This document shows positions 36,717 to 45,370 of a DNA stretch of 64,000 nucleotides, one piece after another. The position numbers and the translations under genes are program-made. The DNA is from Kistimonas sp964291505 (GTDB lineage: Bacteria; Pseudomonadota; Gammaproteobacteria; Pseudomonadales; Endozoicomonadaceae), in the NCBI GenBank assembly GCA_964291505.2, contig OZ220221.1:248001-312000 (forward strand), written 5' to 3'. Within the stretch, counting starts at the first letter, position 1. Each line of letters starts with the position of its first letter. The notes under the pieces are model-generated. The model was given only the letters and a program-made list of their open reading frames with translations. It was not told the DNA's origin and did no database searches.

Positions 36717-38063
36717 GTGAGTCAAACCAGCGACCCTTCATTGTTTTCCCGCCTCAGCCGTCATTTCCGACAGATTGCCAGCCTGTCCGGACTGTCCCTG
36801 AGCCAGCAACTGATCACCCTGTTCATGGTACTTGTGCTGACCAGCCTGGCCCTGTTCACCACCGTTGCCACACGGGAGATCAACAACGCCAGCCGTCACC
36901 ATGCAGAGCTACTTGGTACCGCACTGGCACAGCAGACGGCCCGTTTTGCCACGGACATGCTGGTCACCGGTGACCGGCTCAGCTTGACCGTACTGCTCAA
37001 CGATCTGGTGAAGAAGCCCTATGTGGCGCGTGCGGCTATCTACAGCATCGACAACAACCGTCTGGCCATTGCAGAAAAGGATGATGTTGACCTGAATGAC
37101 CGCTATATCACCTATTCCGAACCGATCAATTACCAGGAAGTCATTGCCGGTTATGTACGCATTCAACTGGATGAGGAGCGCCTGACCGAACCCGCAACCG
37201 ATGCCACCATTATTATCCTGGCGCTTACCGTTCTGCTTCTGATATCAGGCGCCGTGCTGATTGTGAATTACAGTCGTAACCGAACCCGACTCATGCAACG
37301 GGCTATCCATCAGCTGGAAGGTCTGTGTGATGGCGAACAGGCCTGTGATGACAGTGTTAAAGACGAGCCACGACGTCTGGTCAAGCAGCTGGAGTTACTG
37401 ATTACCCGCGGTGCAGTACCCACTCCGCAGCCAGAAAAAGCGTATGAACCAGTAACTAGTCCTGTACCTGCACTGGAACCATTACCACCGGAAGCGTTGG
37501 GTGAAACGGCCCTGCTGGTCGTCCGGTTCCGCAACTTTGGCAAGCTGCGCCAGTGCCTGCCAGCCATGGAGTTGCATCGGCTGATTCGCCAGCAGATTCC
37601 GCTGGTTGCCCGTGCGGCGCAACTCTACGGCGGCCAACTCACTTACTCTGCTGAAGGCAATGCTTTTATCAGCTTCCATGAAGCTGAAAACAGCGATTAT
37701 GCGTTTAACGCCGTCTGTTGTGCCCTGCTAATCCGCGCATTGTTGTCTCATCAGCCTGAACATGCCGTGGCCCGTCTTGAGAGCGGAACAGGCATCACCA
37801 TCGCCGAGCCCCTGACGCCTGGCGACACCCACCCGGCACTGGCGGATTCCGCTGCCAGTAAAGCGCTGCTACTCGCCAGTCTGGACGACGATGAGCAACT
37901 GCTCGTGGATCAAACGATGATTCAGACAGCCGGTGTCACTACTGAAGAGAGTTCCCACGGCGAAGGCATCTGGCAGGTCTTGAGCGTGGACGAGACCGTG
38001 GAAAACCTGATCAAGCAGCAATGCGCCAACCTACTGGATAAAAAGGAAGTACAGGAAGCCTGA
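36717..38063 (+). CDS. AhpA/YtjB (Smp) family membrane protein
   Basis: 448 residues from GTG 36717. The N-terminal membrane helix (QLITLFMVLVLTSLALFTTV, about 28-48) and the following periplasmic domain (HHAELLGTALAQQTARFATDMLVTGDRLSLT...) are characteristic of the Smp/YtjB family. A second membrane helix is at about 162-182 (IIILALTVLLLISGAVLIV). The C-terminal cytosolic half has an adenylate-cyclase-like fold pattern (ALLVVRFRNFGKLRQCLP... QLYGGQLTYSAEGNAFISF) without catalytic residues. In Pseudomonas the homologue lies next to serB. A hairpin spans the stop codon. Confidence 0.75.
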   Translation: MSQTSDPSLFSRLSRHFRQIASLSGLSLSQQLITLFMVLVLTSLALFTTVATREINNASRHHAELLGTALAQQTARFATDMLVTGDRLSLTVLLNDLVKKPYVARAAIYSIDNNRLAIAEKDDVDLNDRYITYSEPINYQEVIAGYVRIQLDEERLTEPATDATIIILALTVLLLISGAVLIVNYSRNRTRLMQRAIHQLEGLCDGEQACDDSVKDEPRRLVKQLELLITRGAVPTPQPEKAYEPVTSPVPALEPLPPEALGETALLVVRFRNFGKLRQCLPAMELHRLIRQQIPLVARAAQLYGGQLTYSAEGNAFISFHEAENSDYAFNAVCCALLIRALLSHQPEHAVARLESGTGITIAEPLTPGDTHPALADSAASKALLLASLDDDEQLLVDQTMIQTAGVTTEESSHGEGIWQVLSVDETVENLIKQQCANLLDKKEVQEA

Positions 38064-38082
38064 TCATTGCGATCAGCTTCCT
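38053..38082 (+). terminator. Hairpin spanning the stop of the AhpA-like gene
   Basis: AGGAAGCCTGATC (38053-38065) pairs with GATCAGCTTCCT (38071-38082) with one bulged base and a 5-base loop, overlapping the TGA stop at 38061-38063. Confidence 0.45.
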
Positions 38083-38131
38083 TACCTGTCAAATAATGGA
38101 ACAATAGTACCGGTTAATTTCGGACACCCTC

Positions 38132-38159
38132 TTTACACGACCTGAGAAGACGGCATAAT
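38132..38159 (+). promoter_or_regulatory. Candidate sigma-70 promoter of the three-gene secreted-protein operon
   Basis: TTTACA (38132-38137), a 16-base spacer and CATAAT (38154-38159) lie about 45 bases before the start at 38203. The fit to consensus is good but untested. Confidence 0.45.
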
Positions 38160-38202
38160 CGGAACGTTAGTACAACAATAAAAATAATAATCAGGATTTC
38201 CC

Positions 38203-39255
38203 ATGCGCCGTCTTTTCACGTCGTCGGTCGCCAGACTACTGGCAGGTTTGTGCGCTGGTCTTGTTCAGACCGCCGCCGCCCAGTTAACCCCTCTTAACGA
38301 TGATGAGCTGGCCTTATCGACAGGTCAGGCATTAATCAAAATGGAAGAGTTCAATGATGTTGCCCAGTCGTCTGGAGGCACTCTGGACTTCACCCGGATT
38401 ACCCTCGGTACGACGGCCAAAATAAACGCCAACATCGAATCCTTGGTATTGGGACGATATTACCGTCCTAACCCTGATGCCAACAGCTGTACTGACGGTG
38501 GCCGCCAGTGTAACGATACCGCGCAGGAATGGTCTTGCAGCAACGGCGAGTGTGGTGGACTTGATGGCACATTCAAATGGCCACAACTTGTAAATGGAGA
38601 AAAAGACTACCAATTCAGCGAACTTCCCGCAGGCTTTGAGAAAGTGTCCGATGCCGATATTGTGCTGAGAAACCTCAGTTTTGGTTATGTTGGCGAAAAC
38701 GGTGAAATAGTCCCGTTTGTCATGGAAGATCCTTACTTTGAATTTGCCTTCGATGATACTGGAAACATGGTTGGGCTCCGCCTCGGCTATGGAAAAGCCA
38801 GTGGTGTTATGGGTAACACTATCGATGTTATCAGCGGCAATATACAGCCCCGTGTTGCTGTCACGGTGAAGGGGTTAAGCAATCTGACTGCCGATGTAAA
38901 ACTTGATTTCTCAGGAGTCAGAACACCAGGTTATATCAACAATGATGATGCCAAAATCCTTGGGTTATCACTGAAAGACCTGTCTCCAGAAGCCCAGCTT
39001 CGTCCCGTTGAATCGCTACTCGTGACAGACGCCAAAGATATGTTCCTGTCCATAAACAGCCAGGCAATTGACTACCCCGAAATCTCCGATGGAGTTCTGG
39101 CCCCAACGGCCATGCCCGGTTTCTGGTTAAATATGGAAGATGGCATCAACGGTGCGACAGCCAAGTTCAAACATCCGGATAATTATCTGGAAGGTCATCC
39201 TCTCTATCAGCAGTTGGTTGAGGCAGGGTGGGCTGAAAACTACTTTGAAAATTAG
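38203..39255 (+). CDS. Secreted surface-type protein 1 of a three-gene family operon (FilA/DUF6160-like)
   Basis: 350 residues with a signal peptide ending at AAA-QLTPLNDDELALSTGQ. The start of the mature chain, hydrophobic residue then Asp-Asp, then L-(A/S)-x-x-x-G-x, is shared by all three proteins encoded here. The body is beta-rich (long runs of alternating hydrophobic residues such as DIVLRNLSFGYVGENGEIVP) and has four Cys clustered near residues 90-110. It resembles proteins annotated as DUF6160 or FilA-like pilus components in Acinetobacter and marine gammaproteobacteria. Surface or filament role is inference. First gene of the operon, with a candidate promoter upstream. Confidence 0.6.
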   Translation: MRRLFTSSVARLLAGLCAGLVQTAAAQLTPLNDDELALSTGQALIKMEEFNDVAQSSGGTLDFTRITLGTTAKINANIESLVLGRYYRPNPDANSCTDGGRQCNDTAQEWSCSNGECGGLDGTFKWPQLVNGEKDYQFSELPAGFEKVSDADIVLRNLSFGYVGENGEIVPFVMEDPYFEFAFDDTGNMVGLRLGYGKASGVMGNTIDVISGNIQPRVAVTVKGLSNLTADVKLDFSGVRTPGYINNDDAKILGLSLKDLSPEAQLRPVESLLVTDAKDMFLSINSQAIDYPEISDGVLAPTAMPGFWLNMEDGINGATAKFKHPDNYLEGHPLYQQLVEAGWAENYFEN

Positions 39256-39265
39256 GAGCCACATC

Positions 39266-40270
39266 ATGACAAAATTGCTCGTTGCCATGTTTTCCGTGGC
39301 CGTCACACAGACCGTCATGGCAGAACTGGAACCTGTTGATGACGCTGCCCTGTCAGATATCAACGGTGCCGGCATGGCATTAATGATGGAAGGTTTTTCG
39401 TTTGATTCCAGCAAAGCGGGTAACGACGGCCAGCTGGATATCAAACTAAATGATTTCAATGTTGCGACATTAAAAAACATCAAAATCTATAAAAGCGGTA
39501 CAAACTATACCGAAGGTGCCAACATCGGCAGTGTTGATGATCCTATCCGTTTTGATGTTACTGAAGAAACACTACCAGACGGCAGCAGGGCTGATATCGC
39601 TATTATCAGCATGCCTGGCAGCAGTGATGCCCTCGATATTCGTTATGATGGCTATTACACCCCGATTGACGCCATCAATAATACGTTCAGCACAACCCCT
39701 GAATTCTTTGCTCGCTGGGAACTATCGAACTTCAAGTTCCAACAAAATGATCTGGAAATGTGGGGAGATGAATCAGGTGGGCTATGCATGGCCAGCACTA
39801 TCAGCATGACCGCTGATAGCCTGAATATTGGCGGTAATGAAGCCAATCCTGATGGCAGCCCCGTTCAACTTAATGGTGTTGTCGTTAAAAACCTCGTACT
39901 CGGTTCAAAGTACCAACCTTTACGGGTCAGAACGGTGGAATCACCTGCCTACTATTTGCCAGAAGGCAGTGACGAATTGCAGTTTGTCGTCACCAACAAT
40001 CTGCAGCTGGAGGTCGAACCGCTTACCCAAGCTACGGCGGATAAAATCTATACCAATCCCGAAACCGGCAACCCTTACACTGCTGCAGAATACCGGGGAA
40101 CAATTGGCAGTATTGAAATACAGTCTCTTGCCTTTGCAGATCAGCCGATTACTGGATATGTCAACGGTACTCCCCAGTACGCATTCCAACCGGATGCCGG
40201 CAACGTTGTCGATGTACAGGGACTGGAAATCCAGAGCCTCGAAGTTACCACTCACGATCTGAGCTATTAA
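39266..40270 (+). CDS. Secreted surface-type protein 2 of the same family
   Basis: 334 residues from ATG 39266, which has AGGAG upstream; a longer frame from 39140 overlaps the previous gene. The signal peptide ends at VMA-ELEPVDDAALSDINGAG, the family N-terminus. The rest is beta-rich, with repeated phrases such as LDIKLNDFNVATLKNIKIY and GTIGSIEIQSLAFADQPITG, similar in character to its neighbours but not closely identical. Ten bases separate it from gene 1 and eight from gene 3, so the three are surely cotranscribed and probably form one extracytoplasmic assembly. No usher, chaperone or secretion gene is adjacent. Confidence 0.6.
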   Translation: MTKLLVAMFSVAVTQTVMAELEPVDDAALSDINGAGMALMMEGFSFDSSKAGNDGQLDIKLNDFNVATLKNIKIYKSGTNYTEGANIGSVDDPIRFDVTEETLPDGSRADIAIISMPGSSDALDIRYDGYYTPIDAINNTFSTTPEFFARWELSNFKFQQNDLEMWGDESGGLCMASTISMTADSLNIGGNEANPDGSPVQLNGVVVKNLVLGSKYQPLRVRTVESPAYYLPEGSDELQFVVTNNLQLEVEPLTQATADKIYTNPETGNPYTAAEYRGTIGSIEIQSLAFADQPITGYVNGTPQYAFQPDAGNVVDVQGLEIQSLEVTTHDLSY

Positions 40271-40278
40271 GGTGACTT

Positions 40279-41346
40279 ATGAAAGGTATACAACCATTCA
40301 TTAAACAGTGTGCAGTGGTCGCTTGTTTCTTTGTTCCTGTGGTCCATGGCGCGCTGAAAGAAATCGAAGATGATGCGCTTTCATCCGTCAGTGGCCAGTC
40401 AGGAATCACCATTGATCAGAACATCAGCGCCGACATCAATTCCATCGTTTACCGATCTGCTGAACCACTCAACGACGGTTACATTGTTGCCCATAACGTA
40501 TCAATGGATTATGCCCTGCAAGGGTTAACAGTCGATGTCACCAAGCTTGATGGCGTTAACAAAGATGCCATAGCTATTGGTCATGACCTCACACTGGAGG
40601 TCAGGAGCATAGGATTTGAAGGTCTGTATGCCAGTGCCAGTGAAACCATCACCCCGACGACACCGCTCACTGAGATTCCAAACAATTATGCCTATACCGG
40701 GGAAGTCATTATTGTGCCAAGCGTACACAACTGTGACGGCGCACTGATAGGCAACCCTTGTGCGGGTGACAATCCCCGTCCAAACGACCATATGAAACCT
40801 GGGTATCTAAGACCTATTCAAAAGGATAATGACCGCTTTACTGTCAGTGTTAACAAAGGTCAGTTGAGTGACAACATCAACATGGGCGATGGTAGTGCTA
40901 ATGGCTCTATCAGCAGCAATAATCTGGTGTGGTCTGGTGGATATGGTAATAACGGTTCTTTAGGCTGTTATGAGCAACCAACGTGGTCAGGCTCATGTAC
41001 TTATAGTCCATTTCAGGATATCAATGAGCAGGCGACTCTCCGTTTAACGGTTGATGATCCTGGTGACGCCGTAGTTACCATTAACCTGGATACCGTCACC
41101 CGAAACCCCGATGCCTATCTTTGGGTACTGGATAAATATGGCTATGAAATAGGTTGCTCTGGACGTGAAGAATGTGGCAACAACTTCAATGACAGGGGTA
41201 ACAGAGGCGAACAACTGAGCATCAACCTCGCCGATCAGTTACAAAAAATCCCCAGAACACCACCACCCACTAACAGTTTTCTTTTAGGTTATGGTTTCAG
41301 TGGTAATTTCACTATGACCGGAACAACCTATCTCTTTGCAGACTGA
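40279..41346 (+). CDS. Secreted surface-type protein 3 of the same family
   Basis: 355 residues with a signal peptide ending at VHG-ALKEIEDDALSSVSGQSG, the clearest form of the shared N-terminus (D-D-x-L-S-x-V-S-G-Q-x-G-I). FilA-type proteins of Acinetobacter begin their mature part in the same way. The middle is Asn/Gly-rich (NINMGDGSANGSISSNN) with several Cys pairs (NCDGALIGNPC, SLGCYEQPTWSGSC, GCSGREEC), suggesting disulfides outside the cytoplasm. Last gene of the operon; a strong terminator follows. Confidence 0.6.
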   Translation: MKGIQPFIKQCAVVACFFVPVVHGALKEIEDDALSSVSGQSGITIDQNISADINSIVYRSAEPLNDGYIVAHNVSMDYALQGLTVDVTKLDGVNKDAIAIGHDLTLEVRSIGFEGLYASASETITPTTPLTEIPNNYAYTGEVIIVPSVHNCDGALIGNPCAGDNPRPNDHMKPGYLRPIQKDNDRFTVSVNKGQLSDNINMGDGSANGSISSNNLVWSGGYGNNGSLGCYEQPTWSGSCTYSPFQDINEQATLRLTVDDPGDAVVTINLDTVTRNPDAYLWVLDKYGYEIGCSGREECGNNFNDRGNRGEQLSINLADQLQKIPRTPPPTNSFLLGYGFSGNFTMTGTTYLFAD

Positions 41347-41367
41347 GCTCTCTAATTTTTTTCATGC

Positions 41368-41403
41368 AAAAAAACGTGCTTAAGAGGCCTAAGCACGTTT
41401 TTT
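41368..41403. terminator. Strong bidirectional terminator
   Basis: ACGTGCTTA (41374-41382) and TAAGCACGT (41390-41398) form a perfect 9-bp stem flanked by A6 on the left and T5 on the right, so it works on both strands. It ends the three-gene secreted-protein operon and, on the minus strand, the hisBHAF operon (hisF stop at 41412). Confidence 0.92.
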
Positions 41404-41411
41404 GGGCTTCA

Positions 41412-42185
41412 TTAAAGCCGCATCTCAATTCCTCGTTCAGCCATATACTGCTTGGCTTCCGGAATCGTGTGCTGCCCGAAATGGAAGATGCTGGCAGCCA
41501 GTACCGCATCCGCCCGTCCCTCCTTGATCCCGTCCACCAGATGATCCAGGGTGCCGGCGCCACCTGAAGCGATGACAGGAATGGTAAGCGCATCACTGAT
41601 GGCTCGGGTGACGCCAAGGTCATAGCCGTTTTTGACGCCATCCTGATCCATGCTGGTCAACAGAATTTCGCCAGCGCCATAAGCTTCCATCTTTCTGGCC
41701 CATTCCACCGCATCCAGACCGGTGGGTTTGCGGCCACCATGGGTAAAGATTTCCCAGCGATCAGGCTCATCAGGCTGACTGACCTTCTTGGCATCAATAG
41801 CTACCACAATGCACTGGGCACCAAATTTGTCGGATGCTGCCCGAACAAAATCCGGGTTAAACACCGCGGCTGTGTTGATGCTGACTTTATCCGCGCCTGC
41901 GTTGAGCATAGTGCGAATATCTTCCAGTTCACGGATTCCCCCGCCAACCGTTAATGGAATGAAAACCTCGCTGGCCATCCGCTCAACCGTATGCACGGTA
42001 GTATCCCTGCCTTCATGGCTGGCGGTTATATCCAGAAACGTAATCTCGTCGGCTCCCTGCTCGTTGTAGCGCCGGGCGACTTCTACCGGGTCACCAGCAT
42101 CACGGATGTCCACAAACTGGACGCCTTTAACGACCCGGCCGTTTTCCACATCCAGACAGGGAATGATTCGCTTGGCCAACCCCAT
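41412..42185 (-). CDS. hisF: Imidazole glycerol phosphate synthase subunit HisF
   Basis: 257 residues, a TIM barrel. With HisH it converts PRFAR and glutamine-derived ammonia into imidazole glycerol phosphate and AICAR. Catalytic Asp residues lie in PCLDVENGRVVKG (Asp11) and CIVVAIDAKKV (the Asp130 position). Phosphate-binding loops VGGGIRE and ASGGAGTLDHL are intact. It follows hisA by 3 bases at the end of the operon and ends at the bidirectional terminator. Confidence 0.97.
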   Translation of the reverse strand: MGLAKRIIPCLDVENGRVVKGVQFVDIRDAGDPVEVARRYNEQGADEITFLDITASHEGRDTTVHTVERMASEVFIPLTVGGGIRELEDIRTMLNAGADKVSINTAAVFNPDFVRAASDKFGAQCIVVAIDAKKVSQPDEPDRWEIFTHGGRKPTGLDAVEWARKMEAYGAGEILLTSMDQDGVKNGYDLGVTRAISDALTIPVIASGGAGTLDHLVDGIKEGRADAVLAASIFHFGQHTIPEAKQYMAERGIEMRL

Positions 42186-42188
42186 GGT

Positions 42189-42950
42189 TTACTCTCCCGC
42201 TGTCTGAACACAGACCTGATCAGGCTGGTCACAGAATGCCTGCGCTTCAGCGACATCCAACGTACCTTCATAAATCGCGCGGCCGGTAATAGCGCCCAGA
42301 ATGCCCTGCTCAGCAACTACTTTAAGGGCACGGATGTCATCCATATTGGTGATACCACCGGAGGCTACAATCGGAATATTAACACTTTTCGCCAGACGCA
42401 GCGTCGCTTCCACATTGACGCCCTGCATCATGCCATCACGGGCGATGTCGGTATAAACAATGCTGGAGACACCGTCGCCTTCGAACTGACGGGCCAGGTC
42501 AATGACATTGATATCCGAAACTTCCGCCCAGCCATCGGTTGCCACCCAGCCATCTTTGGCATCCAGACCAACGATGATATGACCTGGGAACGCCTTGCAG
42601 GCTTCCGCCACAAACGCGGGTTCACGAACAGCCTTCGTACCAATGATCACGTAGCTGACACCCGCTTTCAGGTAAGCCTCAATGGTATCCAGTGTGCGGA
42701 TACCGCCGCCAATCTGGATGGGCAGCTCCGGATAACGGGCTGCAATCGCACGCACCACGTCACCATTGACCGGCTCACCGGCAAAGGCACCATTAAGGTC
42801 CACCAGATGTAACCGTCGGGAACCCGCTTCAACCCAGCGCTGCGCCATGGCAACGGGATCATCGGAGAATACGGTGGAATCGTCCATCAGTCCCTGACGC
42901 AGGCGAACACAGGCGCCATCCTTTAGGTCTATCGCAGGTATGATTAGCAT
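42189..42950 (-). CDS. hisA: ProFAR isomerase HisA
   Basis: 253 residues, TIM barrel. It opens the ribose of ProFAR to give PRFAR, the substrate of HisF-HisH. The catalytic Asp pair is in IPAIDLKDGACVRL (Asp8) and IVGLDAKDGWVA; IQIGGGIRTLDTI and VASGGITNMDDI bind phosphates. Start at the ATG at 42950, 76 bases after the hisH stop. Normal length and order in the operon. Confidence 0.97.
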   Translation of the reverse strand: MLIIPAIDLKDGACVRLRQGLMDDSTVFSDDPVAMAQRWVEAGSRRLHLVDLNGAFAGEPVNGDVVRAIAARYPELPIQIGGGIRTLDTIEAYLKAGVSYVIIGTKAVREPAFVAEACKAFPGHIIVGLDAKDGWVATDGWAEVSDINVIDLARQFEGDGVSSIVYTDIARDGMMQGVNVEATLRLAKSVNIPIVASGGITNMDDIRALKVVAEQGILGAITGRAIYEGTLDVAEAQAFCDQPDQVCVQTAGE

Positions 42951-43026
42951 GGAACGTGATTAACTCCCTGATACTTCTGTTGGTATCTCAACAACGCAGC
43001 GTTGCATAACACATGTTCATTCAGGC

Positions 43027-43665
43027 TTATGGATTCCAGCGCAGGAAATTACCCAGCAGGGTAAGCCCGTCGTCTGCACTCTTTTCCGGATGGAACTGGA
43101 CGGCAAACAGGTTATCCCGTACCAGTACTGCATCAAAATTCAGACCGTAATGGCAATGACCAGCTACATCGCCCGCATTATCTGCCGTGACATAATAGCT
43201 GTGGACAAAGTAGAAGCGGCTGTCATCTTCAATGCCTGACCAAAGTGGATGATCCAGACTCTGACGTACCTGACTCCAACCCATATGAGGCACTTTGAGC
43301 TTTTCGCCATTTTCCTGAAGATCACGACCGAAAAGCTTTACATTGCCCGGTATCAGGCCAATACCCTCTACGCCGCCATTCTCTTCGCTGTGCTCGAGTA
43401 ATACCTGCATGCCGACACAGATACCCAGCAGAGGCCGGTTCTGCACCACCTGTTGCACCAGTTTGTCGACACCCTGTCGGCGAATCTCAGCCATACAATC
43501 ACGAATAGCGCCAACACCGGGCAGTACAACTCGATCAGCTTCCAGAATCACGTCCGGTGACGCCGTGACTTCCACCCGCATGCCATCCGGCGCCACATGC
43601 TCCAGTGCCTTGGCCGCCGAGTGCAGGTTACCCATGCCATAATCAATGACCGCTACTGTCTTCAT
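43027..43665 (-). CDS. hisH: Imidazole glycerol phosphate synthase subunit HisH
   Basis: 212 residues, class I glutamine amidotransferase. It supplies ammonia to HisF. The nucleophile Cys is in PLLGICVGMQVLLEHSEEN, cut here at the elbow, and the catalytic His-Glu in AVQFHPEKS. The N-terminus VAVIDYGMGNLHSAAKALEH is standard. It lies between hisB (36 bases upstream) and hisA. Confidence 0.97.
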   Translation of the reverse strand: MKTVAVIDYGMGNLHSAAKALEHVAPDGMRVEVTASPDVILEADRVVLPGVGAIRDCMAEIRRQGVDKLVQQVVQNRPLLGICVGMQVLLEHSEENGGVEGIGLIPGNVKLFGRDLQENGEKLKVPHMGWSQVRQSLDHPLWSGIEDDSRFYFVHSYYVTADNAGDVAGHCHYGLNFDAVLVRDNLFAVQFHPEKSADDGLTLLGNFLRWNP

Positions 43666-43701
43666 GCGTTCTCCATTGATAACCGTTTACCCTGCACGAG
43701 A

Positions 43702-44295
43702 TTACAGGCAGCCTTTGGTCGACGGCATCTGGTTCGCCATGCGCGGGTCTGCCGTCAGTGCCATACGTAGGGCACGACCGAACGCCTTGAAGACCGTCTC
43801 AATCTGGTGATGGGTGTTCATGCCACGCAGGTTGTCCACATGCAGCGTGACCTGGGCGTGGTTAACGAAGCCCTGGAAGAATTCACGGAACAGATCCACA
43901 TCGAAACCACCCACCATGGCGCGGGTATAGTCCACGTTAAACTCCAGGCCGGGACGACCGGAGAAATCAATCACTACGCGGGACAGCGCTTCATCCAATG
44001 GCACATAAGCATGGCCGTAACGATTGATGCCTTTCTTATCGCCTACCGCCTTGGCAAAAGCCTGCCCAAGGGTAATGCCGATATCTTCGACGGAATGATG
44101 ATCATCAATATGTGTATCGCCCTCGCACCGGACATTAAGGTCAATCAGACCATGCCGGGCAATCTGGTCGAGCATATGTTCAAGGAAGGGAATACCGGTA
44201 TCGAAAGCAGCCTGCCCGTCTCCATCCAGGTTGATTTCTGCCCGGATGCGGGTTTCAAGCGTATTGCGCTCAACGGTGGCCTTGCGGTCAGCCAT
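43702..44295 (-). CDS. hisB: Imidazoleglycerol-phosphate dehydratase HisB
   Basis: 197 residues, the monofunctional dehydratase rather than the bifunctional enterobacterial form. It makes imidazole acetol phosphate. Metal-binding His/Glu motifs are present: FLEHMLDQIARHG, DTHIDDHHSVEDIGITLG and the C-terminal NHAQVTLHVDNLRGMNTHHQIE region. It is the first gene of the hisBHAF operon; the promoter must lie in the 220 bases shared with the divergent PanZ-like gene. Confidence 0.97.
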   Translation of the reverse strand: MADRKATVERNTLETRIRAEINLDGDGQAAFDTGIPFLEHMLDQIARHGLIDLNVRCEGDTHIDDHHSVEDIGITLGQAFAKAVGDKKGINRYGHAYVPLDEALSRVVIDFSGRPGLEFNVDYTRAMVGGFDVDLFREFFQGFVNHAQVTLHVDNLRGMNTHHQIETVFKAFGRALRMALTADPRMANQMPSTKGCL

Positions 44296-44516
44296 AATCT
44301 GCTCCGTTTGGGATAACTGTCGCCGGCTGTTACGGTAAAAAAACAGCCATCAGCAACAGGCCTCTGGGGCGTTTGAGTTATTCTGGTGGGGGCATTATAT
44401 AGTCTTGCGCTGGGCGTGACACGAATTCCTTGTCGCCAATGCAGACTTGCGATCAGCCACGCTGGCCGTATTATCCCTCTCTCGTTTCAAACATTGAGTT
44501 TTCAGGTACAGTCCTC

Positions 44517-44921
44517 ATGCCCATTCTGCTCGAAATCCTCCCGGCACAACCTACCTCCAACGACCTGAATGACCTGCAGAAAATTTACCAGGATGCACCT
44601 GGCGGACTAATACCAGATTCCTGCAACACGGATGACACTGCGGACTTACTAGCAACCTTGCGTCCTGATGCAAATACAAAACTGTATGGGGCACGATTCA
44701 ATGACCGACTGCTTGGCGCTGTCACCGTTACAGAAAACGCACACGCCCTGAATGCCAACTATTTGTGCGTTCGCAAAGTGACCCGCAACCGGGGCGTGGG
44801 AAAACGCATCATGGACGTTCTGCACCAGATAGCCGACGAACAAAAACGCGCGCTGCACTGTGCAATCCCCAAAGAACTGCAATCATCCGAGCTACCAGCC
44901 TGGTTAAAGGCACAGCTCTAA
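44517..44921 (+). CDS. GNAT-fold PanZ/PanM-like acetyl-CoA sensor
   Basis: 134 residues; ATG 44517 (MPILLEILP) is preferred to 44430, whose extra residues are not conserved-looking. A short GNAT domain with the CoA-binding loop VTRNRGVGKRIMDVLHQIA following YLCVRKV. PanZ (PanM) binds acetyl-CoA and drives cleavage of the PanD zymogen in pantothenate synthesis; the LxVRxVTRxRGVG phrase and the small size fit that group. No panD is in the window. A generic N-acetyltransferase is the alternative. Confidence 0.65.
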   Translation: MPILLEILPAQPTSNDLNDLQKIYQDAPGGLIPDSCNTDDTADLLATLRPDANTKLYGARFNDRLLGAVTVTENAHALNANYLCVRKVTRNRGVGKRIMDVLHQIADEQKRALHCAIPKELQSSELPAWLKAQL

Positions 44922-44928
44922 TAGTCAT

Positions 44929-45183
44929 TTACCAGCACCCCATGATTTCATCCAGGTTTTCATCATGGGCCTGACGACAGGATCGCCCAGTCACATCACT
45001 GAGCGTCAACAACTCCCGCGCCAGACGCTCAAGTTTTAACGTCTGGTAATGGAGTTCTTCAGTAATATGAAATAACTCCCGGGAAGCTGGCGCAGCTTCA
45101 AGTTCTGACGACAGAGTCGCCATCAGCTTCACCAGTTCGGACGTCAGTGCACGTCCTTTCAACTGCAATTCACCATACGCCAT
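44929..45183 (-). CDS. Small helical protein of unknown function
   Basis: 84 residues, Leu/Glu-rich and predicted almost wholly helical (LTSELVKLMATLSSELEAAP, LHYQTLKLERLARELLTL), ending in a Cys-containing tail. AGGCTGGG lies just upstream of ATG 45183. No family recognised. It converges on the PanZ-like gene (7 bases between stops) and diverges from the large SPOR protein gene. Confidence 0.5.
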   Translation of the reverse strand: MAYGELQLKGRALTSELVKLMATLSSELEAAPASRELFHITEELHYQTLKLERLARELLTLSDVTGRSCRQAHDENLDEIMGCW

Positions 45184-45370
45184 TTGCCCAGCCTAAATTT
45201 TTTACAAACCAAGCAAGCATAGTGTGCAATACGAAAAACACTGCATATAAAGTGGTTTTTGTTATTTCCTGTGCATAACACCACCGAAGCGGCATGGCTA
45301 CTGGGCTGGCGCTGGCTTGCAATCACCCACCAATCAGATAACTTAAAAGAGTCGACACCGGAATAACACA

